34,641 nt of DNA from Minisyncoccota bacterium (GCA_020629675.1 JAHDCW010000007.1:1-34641), one strand, 5' to 3'. Positions 23,958 to 33,235 are shown, counted from the stretch's first letter. Made by a program: numbers and translations. Notes: a model not told the origin generated them from the sequence alone.

Positions 23958-24497
23958 ATGGAGGGATTATCTTACATACAGGATATTAGCTGGAAGGCTG
24001 TTTTCCATGAGTGGCAAAAGGGTGAGCAATGGCAACGGTCGTGGCGAGATCACTGGGAGGAGAGAGGCTTTGATTCGTGGAGTGAGTGGCGAGGGTCTTA
24101 TGTTGCGCCTTTAAAACCTATTGAGCGGGATTGGAAATTATATAAAATGACTGATCACGCAATTATTGGAGATTTTTTTGGCACACCGACGCGCGGCTGG
24201 ATTGATAAGTGCTACGAGGGTGAAATGTCCCTTAAGTTAAAGGATATTCAAGGTCACGAGGTGATTAGTGATAATGATAAGATTGCAGAGATTGAGGGTG
24301 ATTTTCCTGTGATTACGATGCTGACTGGGGTGAGGGTTGCAGGAGATGTTTATCTAATAGAGGGTATGCACCGTGCAAATGCACTTTTTAGAATTGTGGA
24401 GAAAACTGGTCAAAATGCTCATGCGGAGGTATATTTAGCAGTAGCAGAGATGCCAGGGAATAAAATCGTAGCTCTCGGTAAGGGTGATCGAAAATAA
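23958..24497 (+). CDS. Uncharacterised protein with a ParB/sulfiredoxin-like segment
   Basis: A 179-residue protein, last gene of the kinase-MazG operon. The N-terminal third is unusually rich in tryptophan (WQKGEQWQRSWRDHWEE). The middle contains FFGTPTRGW. The part from about 110 to 165, with DFPVITMLTGVRVAG, YLIEGMHRANALF and the following strand, resembles the ParB/sulfiredoxin fold, in which a GxxR motif (here GMHR) binds nucleotide or phosphate. That match is by pattern only. Operon position suggests a role with deoxynucleotides or DNA bases. No membrane helix or signal peptide is present. Confidence 0.5.
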   Translation: MEGLSYIQDISWKAVFHEWQKGEQWQRSWRDHWEERGFDSWSEWRGSYVAPLKPIERDWKLYKMTDHAIIGDFFGTPTRGWIDKCYEGEMSLKLKDIQGHEVISDNDKIAEIEGDFPVITMLTGVRVAGDVYLIEGMHRANALFRIVEKTGQNAHAEVYLAVAEMPGNKIVALGKGDRK

Positions 24498-24524
24498 GCG
24501 TGACATAGTATACAAATTATAAAT

Positions 24525-25988
24525 ATGGCGATATACAAAGCAACAATAGGGATGGAGATACACTGTGAGCTCAAGACGAACTCCAAGATGTTTAGTGTAG
24601 TAACAAACGGTCTAGGCGATGAGGGGACGCCGAATAGTTCAATTGATACCGTTACGACCGCACAGCCTGGAAGTTTGCCGGTGCCTAATGAAAAAGCAAT
24701 TCGCTACGTGCAAATGGCAGGTCTTGCACTGGAGTGTGAGATTGCACGTGTCTCCAAATTTGATCGCAAGCACTACTTTTACCCTGACCTTCCCAAGGGT
24801 TATCAAATTTCTCAGTACGACCAACCGCTTTGTGGTAAAGGTTTTGTGATGGTGGATGGAGAAAACATCGGCATCACGCGTATACACATGGAGGAAGATA
24901 CAGGCAAAAACACACATCTCGACGGGTCTACTTTTGTTGATCTCAATCGCGCTGGGGTACCGCTTATGGAACTTGTGAGTGAGCCTGATTTAACTACAGG
25001 CGCACAAGCACGCGCGTTTTGCCAAAAACTGCAACAAACTTTCCGTTACTTGGGCATTTCAGATGCTGATATTGAAAAAGGGCAGATGCGCTGTGAGGTA
25101 AACCTTTCTCTTTACGAGGAGGGGGATGACCCGCTTTCTGGTACAAAGGTAGAGGTTAAGAACATAGGATCTTTTCGTAGTGTCGAGCGAGCAGCGAACT
25201 ACGAGATCGCGCGACAAACTGAGATCCTCGAAGAGGGTGGTACGATCATGCAAGAAACGCGTGGATGGGATGATGATGCGGGCAAAACAGTGTCTCAGCG
25301 CTCAAAAGAAAATGCAAATGATTACCGCTATTTCCCAGAGCCAGATATTCCGCCAATGACATTTAGTGATGACTACATAGACAATCTCAAGCGTGCGCTG
25401 CCCGAGCTACCGGATGCTAAAGCTGCACGTTTTGAGCAGGAGTACGGTATTCGCGCGGAGAATGCACAGGTCATTCTTTCTGATCAATTAATGGCAACTT
25501 ATTTTGAGCAAACGGCAAGTGAGCTTGCGGATAAAAAGGCATCTGGCGAAATGAGCGGTGACACGACTAAGGCAATCAATCTAGCAGCGAACTATCTCGT
25601 CAGCGAAGTGCAAAAACATCTCACTGCAGCTCATATGACAATCGACAAGGTTAAAATGACAGCGGAGAATTTTGCTGAAGTTATCAGCATGACAATTGAT
25701 GGTACGATCAACTCAAGTGCTACACAGGCACTGATCGAAGAAATGGTTTTTAAAGGCGGTGATCCTAGTCATATCGCTGAGAAAAAAGATCTTATCCAGG
25801 AGAATGACACAGGAGCACTGGAGGCAATCGTGGATGAGGTGCTCGCTGCCAACGAGGCGAGTGTGGCTGATTATAAGGCAGGTAAAGAAAACGCGATTAA
25901 ATACTTGATGGGTCAAACGATGAAGCTCTCAGGTGGCAAGGCAAATCCACAGGCAGTGATGGAGCTTCTTAAGGAAAAATTGAGTTAA
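24525..25988 (+). CDS. gatB: Aspartyl/glutamyl-tRNA amidotransferase subunit B
   Basis: A 487-residue GatB, the kinase and tRNA-binding subunit of GatCAB, which converts Glu-tRNA(Gln) or Asp-tRNA(Asn) to the amidated form. The N-terminus IGMEIHCELKTNSKMF is diagnostic, followed by DRKHYFYPDLPKGYQISQYD, HMEEDTGK and the DLNRAGVPLMELVSEPD segment that forms the active site with Mg2+. The C-terminal helical YqeY-like domain (from about 340) ends with LMGQTMKLSGGKANPQ. gatA and gatC are not in the window. No clear ribosome site or terminator is visible. Confidence 0.98.
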   Translation: MAIYKATIGMEIHCELKTNSKMFSVVTNGLGDEGTPNSSIDTVTTAQPGSLPVPNEKAIRYVQMAGLALECEIARVSKFDRKHYFYPDLPKGYQISQYDQPLCGKGFVMVDGENIGITRIHMEEDTGKNTHLDGSTFVDLNRAGVPLMELVSEPDLTTGAQARAFCQKLQQTFRYLGISDADIEKGQMRCEVNLSLYEEGDDPLSGTKVEVKNIGSFRSVERAANYEIARQTEILEEGGTIMQETRGWDDDAGKTVSQRSKENANDYRYFPEPDIPPMTFSDDYIDNLKRALPELPDAKAARFEQEYGIRAENAQVILSDQLMATYFEQTASELADKKASGEMSGDTTKAINLAANYLVSEVQKHLTAAHMTIDKVKMTAENFAEVISMTIDGTINSSATQALIEEMVFKGGDPSHIAEKKDLIQENDTGALEAIVDEVLAANEASVADYKAGKENAIKYLMGQTMKLSGGKANPQAVMELLKEKLS

Positions 25989-26022
25989 AACTCGTATTCG
26001 TACATTTTGCTTTTTTGTGGTG

Positions 26023-26031
26023 TGATATAAT
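26023..26031 (+). promoter_or_regulatory. Extended -10 promoter of the pilin gene
   Basis: TGATATAAT, an extended -10, 28 bp before the pilin ATG. No good -35, which extended -10 promoters can lack. Confidence 0.6.
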
Positions 26032-26059
26032 TAAAATCAATAATATTTTTTGATAAGTA

Positions 26060-26548
26060 ATGCAAAAAAATAAAAAAGCTTTCACGCTTATCGAGCTTTT
26101 AATTGTCATATCAATTATCGGTATTCTCTCGAGTATTGTATTAGTCAGTCTCAATGAGGGTCGCGTGAAAGCACTTGATGCTAAATATATTACGTATGTT
26201 TCTGGTGTGACCACGCTTGTTGAAGCAGCGATGGCAACTGAAGATCTTAATGATTCAATTCCTAATGGTTCGCGAGGATGTCTGGGTAATTATCCTAGTA
26301 ATGACTGTTGGAGCGGTGCTTGGAATAATGCAAATCCTGTTTTTAATGTGCCACTTGAAGCTGTAGGTGAGATTCCCGAGGGACTTTGGTATCCTCATGT
26401 AGCAACAAACGGCACTATTATATATAAATACAGTGGATATATTCGTGTGTATGCTTATACCTCTAGTCGTACCGCACTTTGCGAGAAGTTTGGTTGGCGC
26501 ACGTACACGACCACCTCGTGGGGGTGTTATACGAATATACCTTTTTAA
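26060..26548 (+). CDS. Type IV pilin-like protein
   Basis: A 162-residue prepilin with a class III signal: a short basic leader MQKNKKA, then cleavage before Phe8 in FTLIELLIVISIIGILSSIV, with Glu at mature position 5. The -1 residue is Ala rather than the usual Gly; prepilin peptidases accept Ala in some pilins. The globular part has four cysteines (in CLGNYPSNDC, ALCEKF and GCYTN) that may form disulfides. No other pilus genes are nearby, so it could be a major pilin or a competence pseudopilin with machinery elsewhere. Own promoter. Confidence 0.88.
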   Translation: MQKNKKAFTLIELLIVISIIGILSSIVLVSLNEGRVKALDAKYITYVSGVTTLVEAAMATEDLNDSIPNGSRGCLGNYPSNDCWSGAWNNANPVFNVPLEAVGEIPEGLWYPHVATNGTIIYKYSGYIRVYAYTSSRTALCEKFGWRTYTTTSWGCYTNIPF

Positions 26549-26559
26549 TAATTTGTCTT

Positions 26560-26784
26560 ATGAAAATTGTTACTGATATACAGAGATGCGCATATGAAAA
26601 ATGGGGTCTCCATCTTCGATCACAATCAATTGTGGCGTGTGCAATTTTGTTGGGTGTTTTGATTCCTGTGTTTTTAGTGCAACTCTCAATTCGTGAGGAG
26701 GTGGACACAAAAATCGTGGATGAGGCTATTGTGGATCAAGAGGTGGAAAAAAGCATAGAAGACTTAGAGAAAAATCTGCGGTAA
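26560..26784 (+). CDS. Hypothetical single-pass membrane protein
   Basis: A 74-residue protein starting 11 bp after the pilin stop. A cationic, aromatic N-terminus (about 1-22) is followed by one hydrophobic helix (SIVACAILLGVLIPVFLVQL, about 23-42) and an acidic C-terminal coil rich in Asp, Glu, Val and Ile that could form a coiled coil. No family is recognised. Its position suggests co-transcription with the pilin, and an accessory or assembly role is possible. An in-frame ATG at 26479 overlaps the pilin gene and is not used. A terminator follows. Confidence 0.6.
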   Translation: MKIVTDIQRCAYEKWGLHLRSQSIVACAILLGVLIPVFLVQLSIREEVDTKIVDEAIVDQEVEKSIEDLEKNLR

Positions 26785-26814
26785 AACGTTATGAGGTGTC
26801 AAGGTAAATTCTAT

Positions 26815-26840
26815 AAAAGCCTTGTAAATGAGGGCTTTTT
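26815..26840 (+). terminator. Intrinsic terminator after the pilin operon
   Basis: AAAAGCC/GGCTTTT (26815-26821 with 26833-26839), an 11-nt loop, ending in T5. The promoter of the next operon starts 3 bp later. Confidence 0.75.
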
Positions 26841-26842
26841 CT

Positions 26843-26851
26843 TGCTATGAT
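26843..26851 (+). promoter_or_regulatory. Extended -10 promoter of the DUF4012-gltX cluster
   Basis: TGCTATGAT ends 7 bp before the ATG at 26859 and overlaps the ATGs at 26847 and 26850. Transcription would begin at about 26858, so the first usable start is 26859, giving a leaderless message. Confidence 0.55.
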
Positions 26852-26858
26852 GATTAAT

Positions 26859-28505
26859 ATGAAGAAAATTTTAATCGTCATTGCTATCTTTTTATTGCTT
26901 GTTGGGATTGCTCTTTTTTCTGTTTTCCAGTGGACTAAAAATAACCCTGCAGAACTGCTGCGTTATGGTCTTGAAAATGCTGATGTAATCATTGATGATC
27001 TCGGGTTCACACCTCAAGAGCAGCAAGTGGCCCGCGACTTGGCAGGCTTTGCGCAAAAGCTGCTTGTAGAAGATGATGTGGAGAGGCATTATTTGGTGCT
27101 ACTTCAAAACCATATGGAGCTTCGCCCAGGGGGAGGGTTCCTGGGTCAAATTGCAACAATTTCATTTAAGGATGGTCATGTAACAGCGTGGGAGATTAGA
27201 GATGTTAATCATCTTGATCGAGAGATTAAGTCCGATATTTTAGCGCCAGCTCCGATTGAGAAGTGGCTTGGCATCAAAAAACTGAATTTACGTGACGCTA
27301 ATTGGCAGCTGGATTTTTCTGAAAACGTCGATAATATACAACATCTCTATAATCTCAGTGAGACACCACAAGAGTTCGATGGTATGCTCGCAGTTAATGC
27401 GCGTCTTTTAGAGCGCGTACTTGCAATCACAGGGCCTGTGGTCGTGCCTGGACATGAGGATTGGGGCGCATTTGATGCGGAGAATGGTCTTATCTTACTA
27501 CAAGATGTGGTAGAAAAACCGTTTCTACTTTATGAGCAGAGGCAAGAATGTGAAAAAGAGGAAGAGCTTCTCGGCATTGAGAAAGTGTGCAGTATCGACC
27601 CTGAGACTGGTGAAAAGATCAAAAAGGTAACACATGCAGATAGGGAAAACCGTAAGGTTATTTTGACAGATTTTGCTATTGCATTGAGGGATCGTCTTTT
27701 CGAGAAGTTACAGCAAGGATCAATCGTTGAGCGACTGGAAACAAGTAAGCAGCTGGCACAATCATTTATCTCATTAACAGAAGCTGCGCTTGGATCGCGT
27801 GATATGCAACTGTGGTCCCGCGATGCGGATGTGGCTGCGACGATTACTGAGAATAATTGGGCTTTCGATTTTGATGATGTTTGGGAGGGTGACTATCTTG
27901 CTTTTGCCGATGCAAACCTTGGCGCGCTCAAATCTGATTTTTATATCAAACGAAGTTTGGAGTATACAGTTGACTTTACAGGGAGCAACCTCGAGATCAA
28001 TGATGCAGCGGCTGGTCGCATGGTGCGCTACCTGACTCCAGCAATTCGTACACAAGCGCTTAATCAGACATACGTAGACAGCAGGCCGCTTGCTACTGCG
28101 CGAATGACTTATGAGCACACTGCCACCACAGCAAATTATCGAACGAGTGATTATCATGCATATACCCGCCTGTACGCGCCACGTGGGAGTGAGTGGGTGG
28201 TACGAGAATGGTTTTTTGCGCCGGATCAGTCTGTATATCGTGATCGAGAGGTTTTTGGCTATAAGTATGATATTTTTATCGGCGATACGTTGCCGACGAT
28301 GTTACAGTATCATCTGCCGTCAACCATTGTGGAAGATGGTTACAGTCTTAAATTGCAGAAGCAATCTGGTGTCGAAGATATGCCTGTCACATTTACTTTG
28401 ATTACGTCGAAAGGTCCAAAAATTCAGGAGGAGTTTATTATGGATAGAGATGCTATCGTCACGTATGATGCGCAAGCACAAACCGTTAGCATTGAGAAAC
28501 TATAA
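26859..28505 (+). CDS. DUF4012 family membrane-anchored protein
   Basis: A 548-residue protein. An N-terminal membrane helix (about 3-24) is followed by a large extracytoplasmic region. The family mark is the LLQNHMELRPGGGFLG segment (about 81-96), compare LLQNxxELRPTGGFIG in other members, followed by a predicted beta-rich domain. DUF4012 proteins occur next to polysaccharide genes in Actinobacteria and CPR bacteria and are thought to act in surface polymer attachment or assembly; the activity is unknown. The start at 26859 is chosen because the -10 element overlaps the earlier ATGs. A glycosyltransferase gene follows after 3 bp, so they form one operon. Confidence 0.88.
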   Translation: MKKILIVIAIFLLLVGIALFSVFQWTKNNPAELLRYGLENADVIIDDLGFTPQEQQVARDLAGFAQKLLVEDDVERHYLVLLQNHMELRPGGGFLGQIATISFKDGHVTAWEIRDVNHLDREIKSDILAPAPIEKWLGIKKLNLRDANWQLDFSENVDNIQHLYNLSETPQEFDGMLAVNARLLERVLAITGPVVVPGHEDWGAFDAENGLILLQDVVEKPFLLYEQRQECEKEEELLGIEKVCSIDPETGEKIKKVTHADRENRKVILTDFAIALRDRLFEKLQQGSIVERLETSKQLAQSFISLTEAALGSRDMQLWSRDADVAATITENNWAFDFDDVWEGDYLAFADANLGALKSDFYIKRSLEYTVDFTGSNLEINDAAAGRMVRYLTPAIRTQALNQTYVDSRPLATARMTYEHTATTANYRTSDYHAYTRLYAPRGSEWVVREWFFAPDQSVYRDREVFGYKYDIFIGDTLPTMLQYHLPSTIVEDGYSLKLQKQSGVEDMPVTFTLITSKGPKIQEEFIMDRDAIVTYDAQAQTVSIEKL

Positions 28506-28508
28506 GAT

Positions 28509-30782
28509 ATGAGTCGTACGCTATCAAAAGTTGGAAAGGTGTGGAGTGTGATTAGGCGAGATGGATTGTGGCATGCGCTACGTCATGCGTGGTGGTTGTG
28601 GCGTGACGCGCAGACAACGGTCACGTCTGGACAGGTGCTCTTTGTGACGAGTGGAATAGGGGATAGTGCGCTCTATCGAGGGCGTCATGTTGCAGAGGAA
28701 TTACGCAATCATGGTTTTGACGCCTCCATTACTACGCAGGATGATCGTAATTTGATGCGTTATATTGATCGGTTTGATGTGTTTGTGTTGCACCGAACGA
28801 TGTGTACACCGTCGATCATGAAGTTTATCGCGAAAGCAAAAACAATCGGGCGAACGGTTATCTTTGAAACGGACGATTTAACATTTGATCCGTCGCTTTT
28901 TCATGATACGATTGCGTATCAAAATTTGAGCTCACTAGAAAAAGGTCAGTACTCTCAGGGGCAGAGTCATTGCATCGTAAATGATGATGAGATTATGTAT
29001 GCGACGACATCTACGGAGACATTGGCACGTGCTCTCCGCGCAAAAGGAAAAAAGGTATTTGTCGTGCCTAATAAAATGTCTAATGACTTCGTGGCGCTTG
29101 CTGAGAGTGCCAATCAAGAGAAATTGCCATCAGATGATAGCGCTGTGCGCATTGGTTATTTTTCTGGAACAGCGACACATGATCGTGATTTTCAAGTGAT
29201 GACAGAGGCGCTGTTAAAGGTTATGCAAACCTATAAACAGGTAGAATTAGTCCTTGTAGGGCCACTTCAATTGGATGAGCGATTTGATCTGTATGAAGAG
29301 CGTATCATAAGAAAATCGTATGCGCCTAAGAAAGAGCATTTTAAAAATATTGGTCTCTGTGATATCGCTGTTGCGCCACTAGAAATTGGTGATCCTTTTT
29401 GTGAGGCAAAGAGTGAGATAAAGTTTACGGAGGCAGGTCTTATGCATGTGCCTGTCGTGGCTAGTGCGACAGAGGTCTACCAAGCGGCGATTGAGCATGG
29501 TCATGATGGTTTTGTGGCAGGGAGTACTGATGAATGGTTTGAATACATGGAAGCACTTGTGTGTGACGCCTCGCGTCGCCAAAGCATGGGGCAGGCTGCA
29601 TATCAAAAGGTTATGCGCACATGGACGACAGCAGCTGTAGGCAACACAGATTACTACACCTTCTTACGCCACGTGACTGATCGTATCAAAGAAGAGGATA
29701 TCGAGCCGCTTCTCAATAGTGGGAATGAGATTGATACAGCTATTATTATCGCTAATTGGAATGGCAAGAAGTACCTTAAACGGTGCTTGGAATCACTCCG
29801 CGAACAACATGATCAGTCATTTCATGTAATCATTGCAGAAAATAATTCAACTGATGGGTCGTTGGCTTTTATTAAAAAGGAATATCCTGAGGTTTCGTGG
29901 ATTTCGTTTGCAGAAAATATGGGCTTTGCACATGCTAATAACGCTGCTATCAACGCCGCTTTTCTTAGGAAGAATATTCGCTATATCGTAACGCTCAATA
30001 ATGATACGGAGTGTGATAAGTATTACGTGATGCACCTGCGTCAAGCAATGCTAAATAATGAGTTGAAAGGTGTGGGGAGTGTCCAGCCGAAAGTCCTCAA
30101 TTATTATGAAAAAGAAAAAATTGACGCTACGGGTGTTGTGGTAGCTTGTGAATTTAGCTCTGTTAATCGGGGGCGGGAGGAAGAGGATCGCGGGCAGTAT
30201 GATCAGCAAACAGATATTTTGGGTCCTAGCGCGTCAGCTGCCATGTATACGCGTAAAGCCCTGGAAGATGTAAAGCTTCCGCATGAGGGGTATTTTGATC
30301 GTGATTACTTTGCCTATTATGAAGATGTTGATTTGTTGTGGCGGTTACGGACTGCTGGCTATGGAAGCGTGTTTGTGTCACAGTCACTTGTGTATCATGT
30401 ACACAGTGCGACGGGGCATAGTTATTCTCCCTTTAAGGCCTTTCATATCCACCGTAATCATTTTTATAATATTATCAAGTTAGCGCCGCTGCCATTTTTT
30501 ATCTATCTCGTACCGGTAATGGCGGTACGATATGTATTGCTTATTTTGAGCGTTCTTCATAAACAGGGAGCATCTGCAAAACTGCAAACAAACCTGGATA
30601 AAAATCGTGGACAAAGTGTAGCACGTATAGTGCTGCGTTCATGGCGAGAGATTTTGGGTAGTCGTAAAAATTTACTGCGCAAAAGGCGTTTTATACAGAA
30701 AAAGCGAGTTATCTCAGCGTGGGCTTTTTGGCGATTGATGCGTGCGCATCGAATTTCACTTCGTGATGTTATCTTTAAGTAG
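28509..30782 (+). CDS. Two-domain glycosyltransferase (GT4-like plus GT2)
   Basis: A 757-residue fusion. The N-terminal part (about 35-390) is a GT-B, GT4-like domain with VRIGYFSGTATHD (about 212-224) and the acidic KSEIKFTEAGLMHVPVVAS segment (about 302-320), which corresponds to the sugar-nucleotide EX7E region. The second part (about 408-650) is a GT-A, GT2 domain starting TAIIIANWNGKKYLKRCLESL, with NNDTE as the DxD equivalent and FAYYEDVDLLWRL as the acceptor-site EDxxxxxR motif. A hydrophobic helix near 660-683 and a basic tail may anchor it to the membrane. Two transferases in one chain suggest consecutive sugar additions to a surface polymer or lipid carrier. The donors are unknown. 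Confidence 0.9.
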   Translation: MSRTLSKVGKVWSVIRRDGLWHALRHAWWLWRDAQTTVTSGQVLFVTSGIGDSALYRGRHVAEELRNHGFDASITTQDDRNLMRYIDRFDVFVLHRTMCTPSIMKFIAKAKTIGRTVIFETDDLTFDPSLFHDTIAYQNLSSLEKGQYSQGQSHCIVNDDEIMYATTSTETLARALRAKGKKVFVVPNKMSNDFVALAESANQEKLPSDDSAVRIGYFSGTATHDRDFQVMTEALLKVMQTYKQVELVLVGPLQLDERFDLYEERIIRKSYAPKKEHFKNIGLCDIAVAPLEIGDPFCEAKSEIKFTEAGLMHVPVVASATEVYQAAIEHGHDGFVAGSTDEWFEYMEALVCDASRRQSMGQAAYQKVMRTWTTAAVGNTDYYTFLRHVTDRIKEEDIEPLLNSGNEIDTAIIIANWNGKKYLKRCLESLREQHDQSFHVIIAENNSTDGSLAFIKKEYPEVSWISFAENMGFAHANNAAINAAFLRKNIRYIVTLNNDTECDKYYVMHLRQAMLNNELKGVGSVQPKVLNYYEKEKIDATGVVVACEFSSVNRGREEEDRGQYDQQTDILGPSASAAMYTRKALEDVKLPHEGYFDRDYFAYYEDVDLLWRLRTAGYGSVFVSQSLVYHVHSATGHSYSPFKAFHIHRNHFYNIIKLAPLPFFIYLVPVMAVRYVLLILSVLHKQGASAKLQTNLDKNRGQSVARIVLRSWREILGSRKNLLRKRRFIQKKRVISAWAFWRLMRAHRISLRDVIFK

Positions 30783-30785
30783 GTT

Positions 30786-31721
30786 ATGACTTCTTTACTT
30801 GGTGTTCGTATCGATAATATTCCCACTGTGGATATTTATAAAAAAGTACAATCAGCTATTTCTGGCACGTCAGGATCATTATTCGTTACGACGCTTAACG
30901 CTGAGATTTTACTAGGAGCATCGAAAGACCAGGATTATGGTGATGTACTCAACAGCGCTGACCTTAATATGATCGATGGTGTTGGTGTGGTATATGCGCT
31001 GAAAATCCGAGGTGTAAAATCGCAGCACCGCATAACCGGGGCTGATCTGTTACCGTTTATTCTCGAACAAGCGCAAGCTCAGTTGCTGCATGTGCATTTT
31101 ATACTCCACTATGGCGGTCTCGTGCAATGGTCACAGCTGCGAGAGTCGCTTGCACAGCAGTACCCACATTTGCGTGTCTCAGGTGCGATGATCGCGCGTG
31201 AAGAGAGCGATCTATTTGCCGGTGAAATTGTAGGTGATATTGTGATCTGTAATTTTGGAGCGCCTTACCAGGAAAACTTTCTTTTTAAGGTGAAAAATGA
31301 TATTATGGCAACGCCTCGGCTCATGATTGGTGTGGGAGGGGCGTGTGATTTTTTGGTAGGAACGATAAAAAGAGCGCCATATTGGATGCGTAAAAGTGGT
31401 CTGGAATGGATGTATCGGCTGATGCAGCATCCTCTGCGCTTTGGGCGTATTGTACGCGCTGTCCTTATCTTCCCATTAACCATTTTAATTAAAGAAAAAA
31501 GAGTTATGGCTAAGGAATTTATCGATGGAGAAAATGTTTCATTTGATCGAAATAACCACGCTGATTATCTGGCGCATTGGAAATCTCTTGATTCCGAGCA
31601 ACGCCGTACTTATATAACAGAGACATACAATGGCGGTAGGGCTACTGTAGAAATTGATTACAAAACAGCATACACGCTTAAGAAAAAAAACGGCATTTTA
31701 ACTATCGATGAGGTAAACTAA
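30786..31721 (+). CDS. WecG/TagA/CpsF family glycosyltransferase
   Basis: A 311-residue GT26 enzyme. Members transfer N-acetylmannosamine or a related sugar to undecaprenyl-PP-GlcNAc at the inner face of the membrane. Thr36 (VTTLNAE) and Asp64 (MIDGVGVVY) match the catalytic pair known in TagA. Further conserved parts are TGADLLP, ICNFGAPYQENF and GVGGACDFLVGTIKRAPYWM followed by GLEWMYRL. The basic C-terminal appendage (about 215-240) is thought to bind the lipid diphosphate. An extra tail of about 70 residues (241-311) goes beyond the usual family length and has no recognised domain. It starts 3 bp after the fusion glycosyltransferase. Confidence 0.92.
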   Translation: MTSLLGVRIDNIPTVDIYKKVQSAISGTSGSLFVTTLNAEILLGASKDQDYGDVLNSADLNMIDGVGVVYALKIRGVKSQHRITGADLLPFILEQAQAQLLHVHFILHYGGLVQWSQLRESLAQQYPHLRVSGAMIAREESDLFAGEIVGDIVICNFGAPYQENFLFKVKNDIMATPRLMIGVGGACDFLVGTIKRAPYWMRKSGLEWMYRLMQHPLRFGRIVRAVLIFPLTILIKEKRVMAKEFIDGENVSFDRNNHADYLAHWKSLDSEQRRTYITETYNGGRATVEIDYKTAYTLKKKNGILTIDEVN

Positions 31722-31725
31722 TACT

Positions 31726-33213
31726 ATGACATCCGAAAGAGAATTGCGCGTCCGTATGGCGCCATCACCTACAGGGTTTGTGCATGTGGGTACACTACGA
31801 ACAGTGCTTTACGACGCCTTGTTTGCACAAAAAAATGGCGGCAAGCTTGTCTTGCGTATTGAAGACACAGATCAAAGTCGCAAAGTCGAGGGTTCAGTGG
31901 AAAATCTTTTGGAAGTTCTCGCGTGGGCAGGTATTTTACATGATGAGGGCCCTGTGATCGAGAATGGCACAATTACTGAGAAGGGTGGGTATGGTCCCTA
32001 CACACAATCAAAAAGATTGGAGATCTACAAAGAACATGTAAACCTTTTGCTCGAAAAAGGGCATGCTTATCACTGCTTTTGCACCTCGGAAAGACTGGAT
32101 GAGATGCGTGCACTGCAACAAAAGATGAAACAGCCACCGATGTATGATCGTACATGTGCGCAACTTAATTCTGAAGATGTTAATAAGAGAATTGCGGCAG
32201 GTGAAAAATATGTTGTGCGTATGCGAGTGCCTCGCGGGGAAGAAGTCGTCGTCGATGATCTGGTCCGTGGTAAAGTTGTTTTTCAGACAGATACCATTGA
32301 TGATCAAGTTATCATGAAATCCGATGGGTATCCGACGTACCATCTTGCAGTTGTTGTGGATGATCATTTAATGAATATCTCTCATGTGATCCGCGGTGAG
32401 GAATGGCTACCGAGTACGCCAAAGCATATTATTCTGTACAACATGTTTGGATGGCCATTGCCACAATTCGCGCACCTACCGCTTCTTTTAAATCCTGATA
32501 AATCAAAGCTCTCAAAAAGGCAGGGTGATGTCGCAGTGGAGGATTACCGCGCTAAAGGTTATTTGCCTCAAGCGCTTGTTAATTTTGTAGCCTTCTTGGG
32601 ATGGCATCCCGGCAAAGGTGAGGAGCGAGAAATATTTTCATACGACGAACTGGTTGATAAGTTTGATTTCAGTGGTGTTCATAAATCAGGTGCAATTTTT
32701 GATATCGACAAATTAAACAAAGTGAATAGTCACTATATCAAACAGCTGTCTTTGGAGGATTTGTATGCCATAACAAAGTCATTTTTTGAGAATAAAAAAT
32801 ACTACGCAGATATGGATGTAGAGCATCGAGATGATATGATGCGCCGCGTGCTTGCGGTGGAGCAGGATCGCTTGCATGTATTGTCTGCTGTTGGCGATGA
32901 TAATCCATTTTTCTTTGAGGAGCCGGTAGTTGAGAGTGAATTTTTGCGCTGGAAGAAAAATACAGATAAGCAAACAATCGAAGCGCTCACAAAGGCGCAA
33001 TCCATCCTTATGGCACATCCAGAGGAGTGGACGCGTGAAAATCTTGAGTCTGTACTTATGGAAGCAGCGGGAGAGAAACGAGGGGATTTTTTGTGGCCTC
33101 TGCGTGCCGCTCTTACTGGCGCTAAGTTTTCACCGAGTCCCATCGATTGCGCTTGGGTTTTAGGTAGAGAAAAAGCACTAAAACGAATTCAAAAAGCTTT
33201 GGAATTGTTTTAG
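31726..33213 (+). CDS. gltX: Glutamyl-tRNA synthetase
   Basis: A 495-residue class I synthetase that charges tRNA(Glu), and in a GatCAB organism probably also tRNA(Gln). The HIGH motif appears as HVGT (20-23) in [15 protein letters not shown], followed by [10 protein letters not shown], the catalytic core with [19 protein letters not shown], and KLSKRQG (about 262-268) as the KMSKS equivalent. The C-terminal anticodon-binding helices are complete. It starts 4 bp after the tagA-like gene, so a translation gene is embedded at the end of a surface-glycan operon. GatB in the same window supports the indirect Gln-tRNA route. Confidence 0.97.
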   Translation: MTSERELRVRMAPSPTGFVHVGTLRTVLYDALFAQKNGGKLVLRIEDTDQSRKVEGSVENLLEVLAWAGILHDEGPVIENGTITEKGGYGPYTQSKRLEIYKEHVNLLLEKGHAYHCFCTSERLDEMRALQQKMKQPPMYDRTCAQLNSEDVNKRIAAGEKYVVRMRVPRGEEVVVDDLVRGKVVFQTDTIDDQVIMKSDGYPTYHLAVVVDDHLMNISHVIRGEEWLPSTPKHIILYNMFGWPLPQFAHLPLLLNPDKSKLSKRQGDVAVEDYRAKGYLPQALVNFVAFLGWHPGKGEEREIFSYDELVDKFDFSGVHKSGAIFDIDKLNKVNSHYIKQLSLEDLYAITKSFFENKKYYADMDVEHRDDMMRRVLAVEQDRLHVLSAVGDDNPFFFEEPVVESEFLRWKKNTDKQTIEALTKAQSILMAHPEEWTRENLESVLMEAAGEKRGDFLWPLRAALTGAKFSPSPIDCAWVLGREKALKRIQKALELF

Positions 33214-33235
33214 GTAAGGCGCTTTTGGCAGCTTC

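Noticed and set aside
18065-24497. Prophage or integrative element
   Set aside because: No integrase, structural phage genes, direct repeats or tRNA target site; only the gene content recalls phage nucleotide cassettes.
26479-26559. Longer form of the one-helix protein beginning inside the pilin gene
   Set aside because: It would overlap the pilin by 70 bp in another frame; the ATG at 26560 gives a normal small membrane protein.
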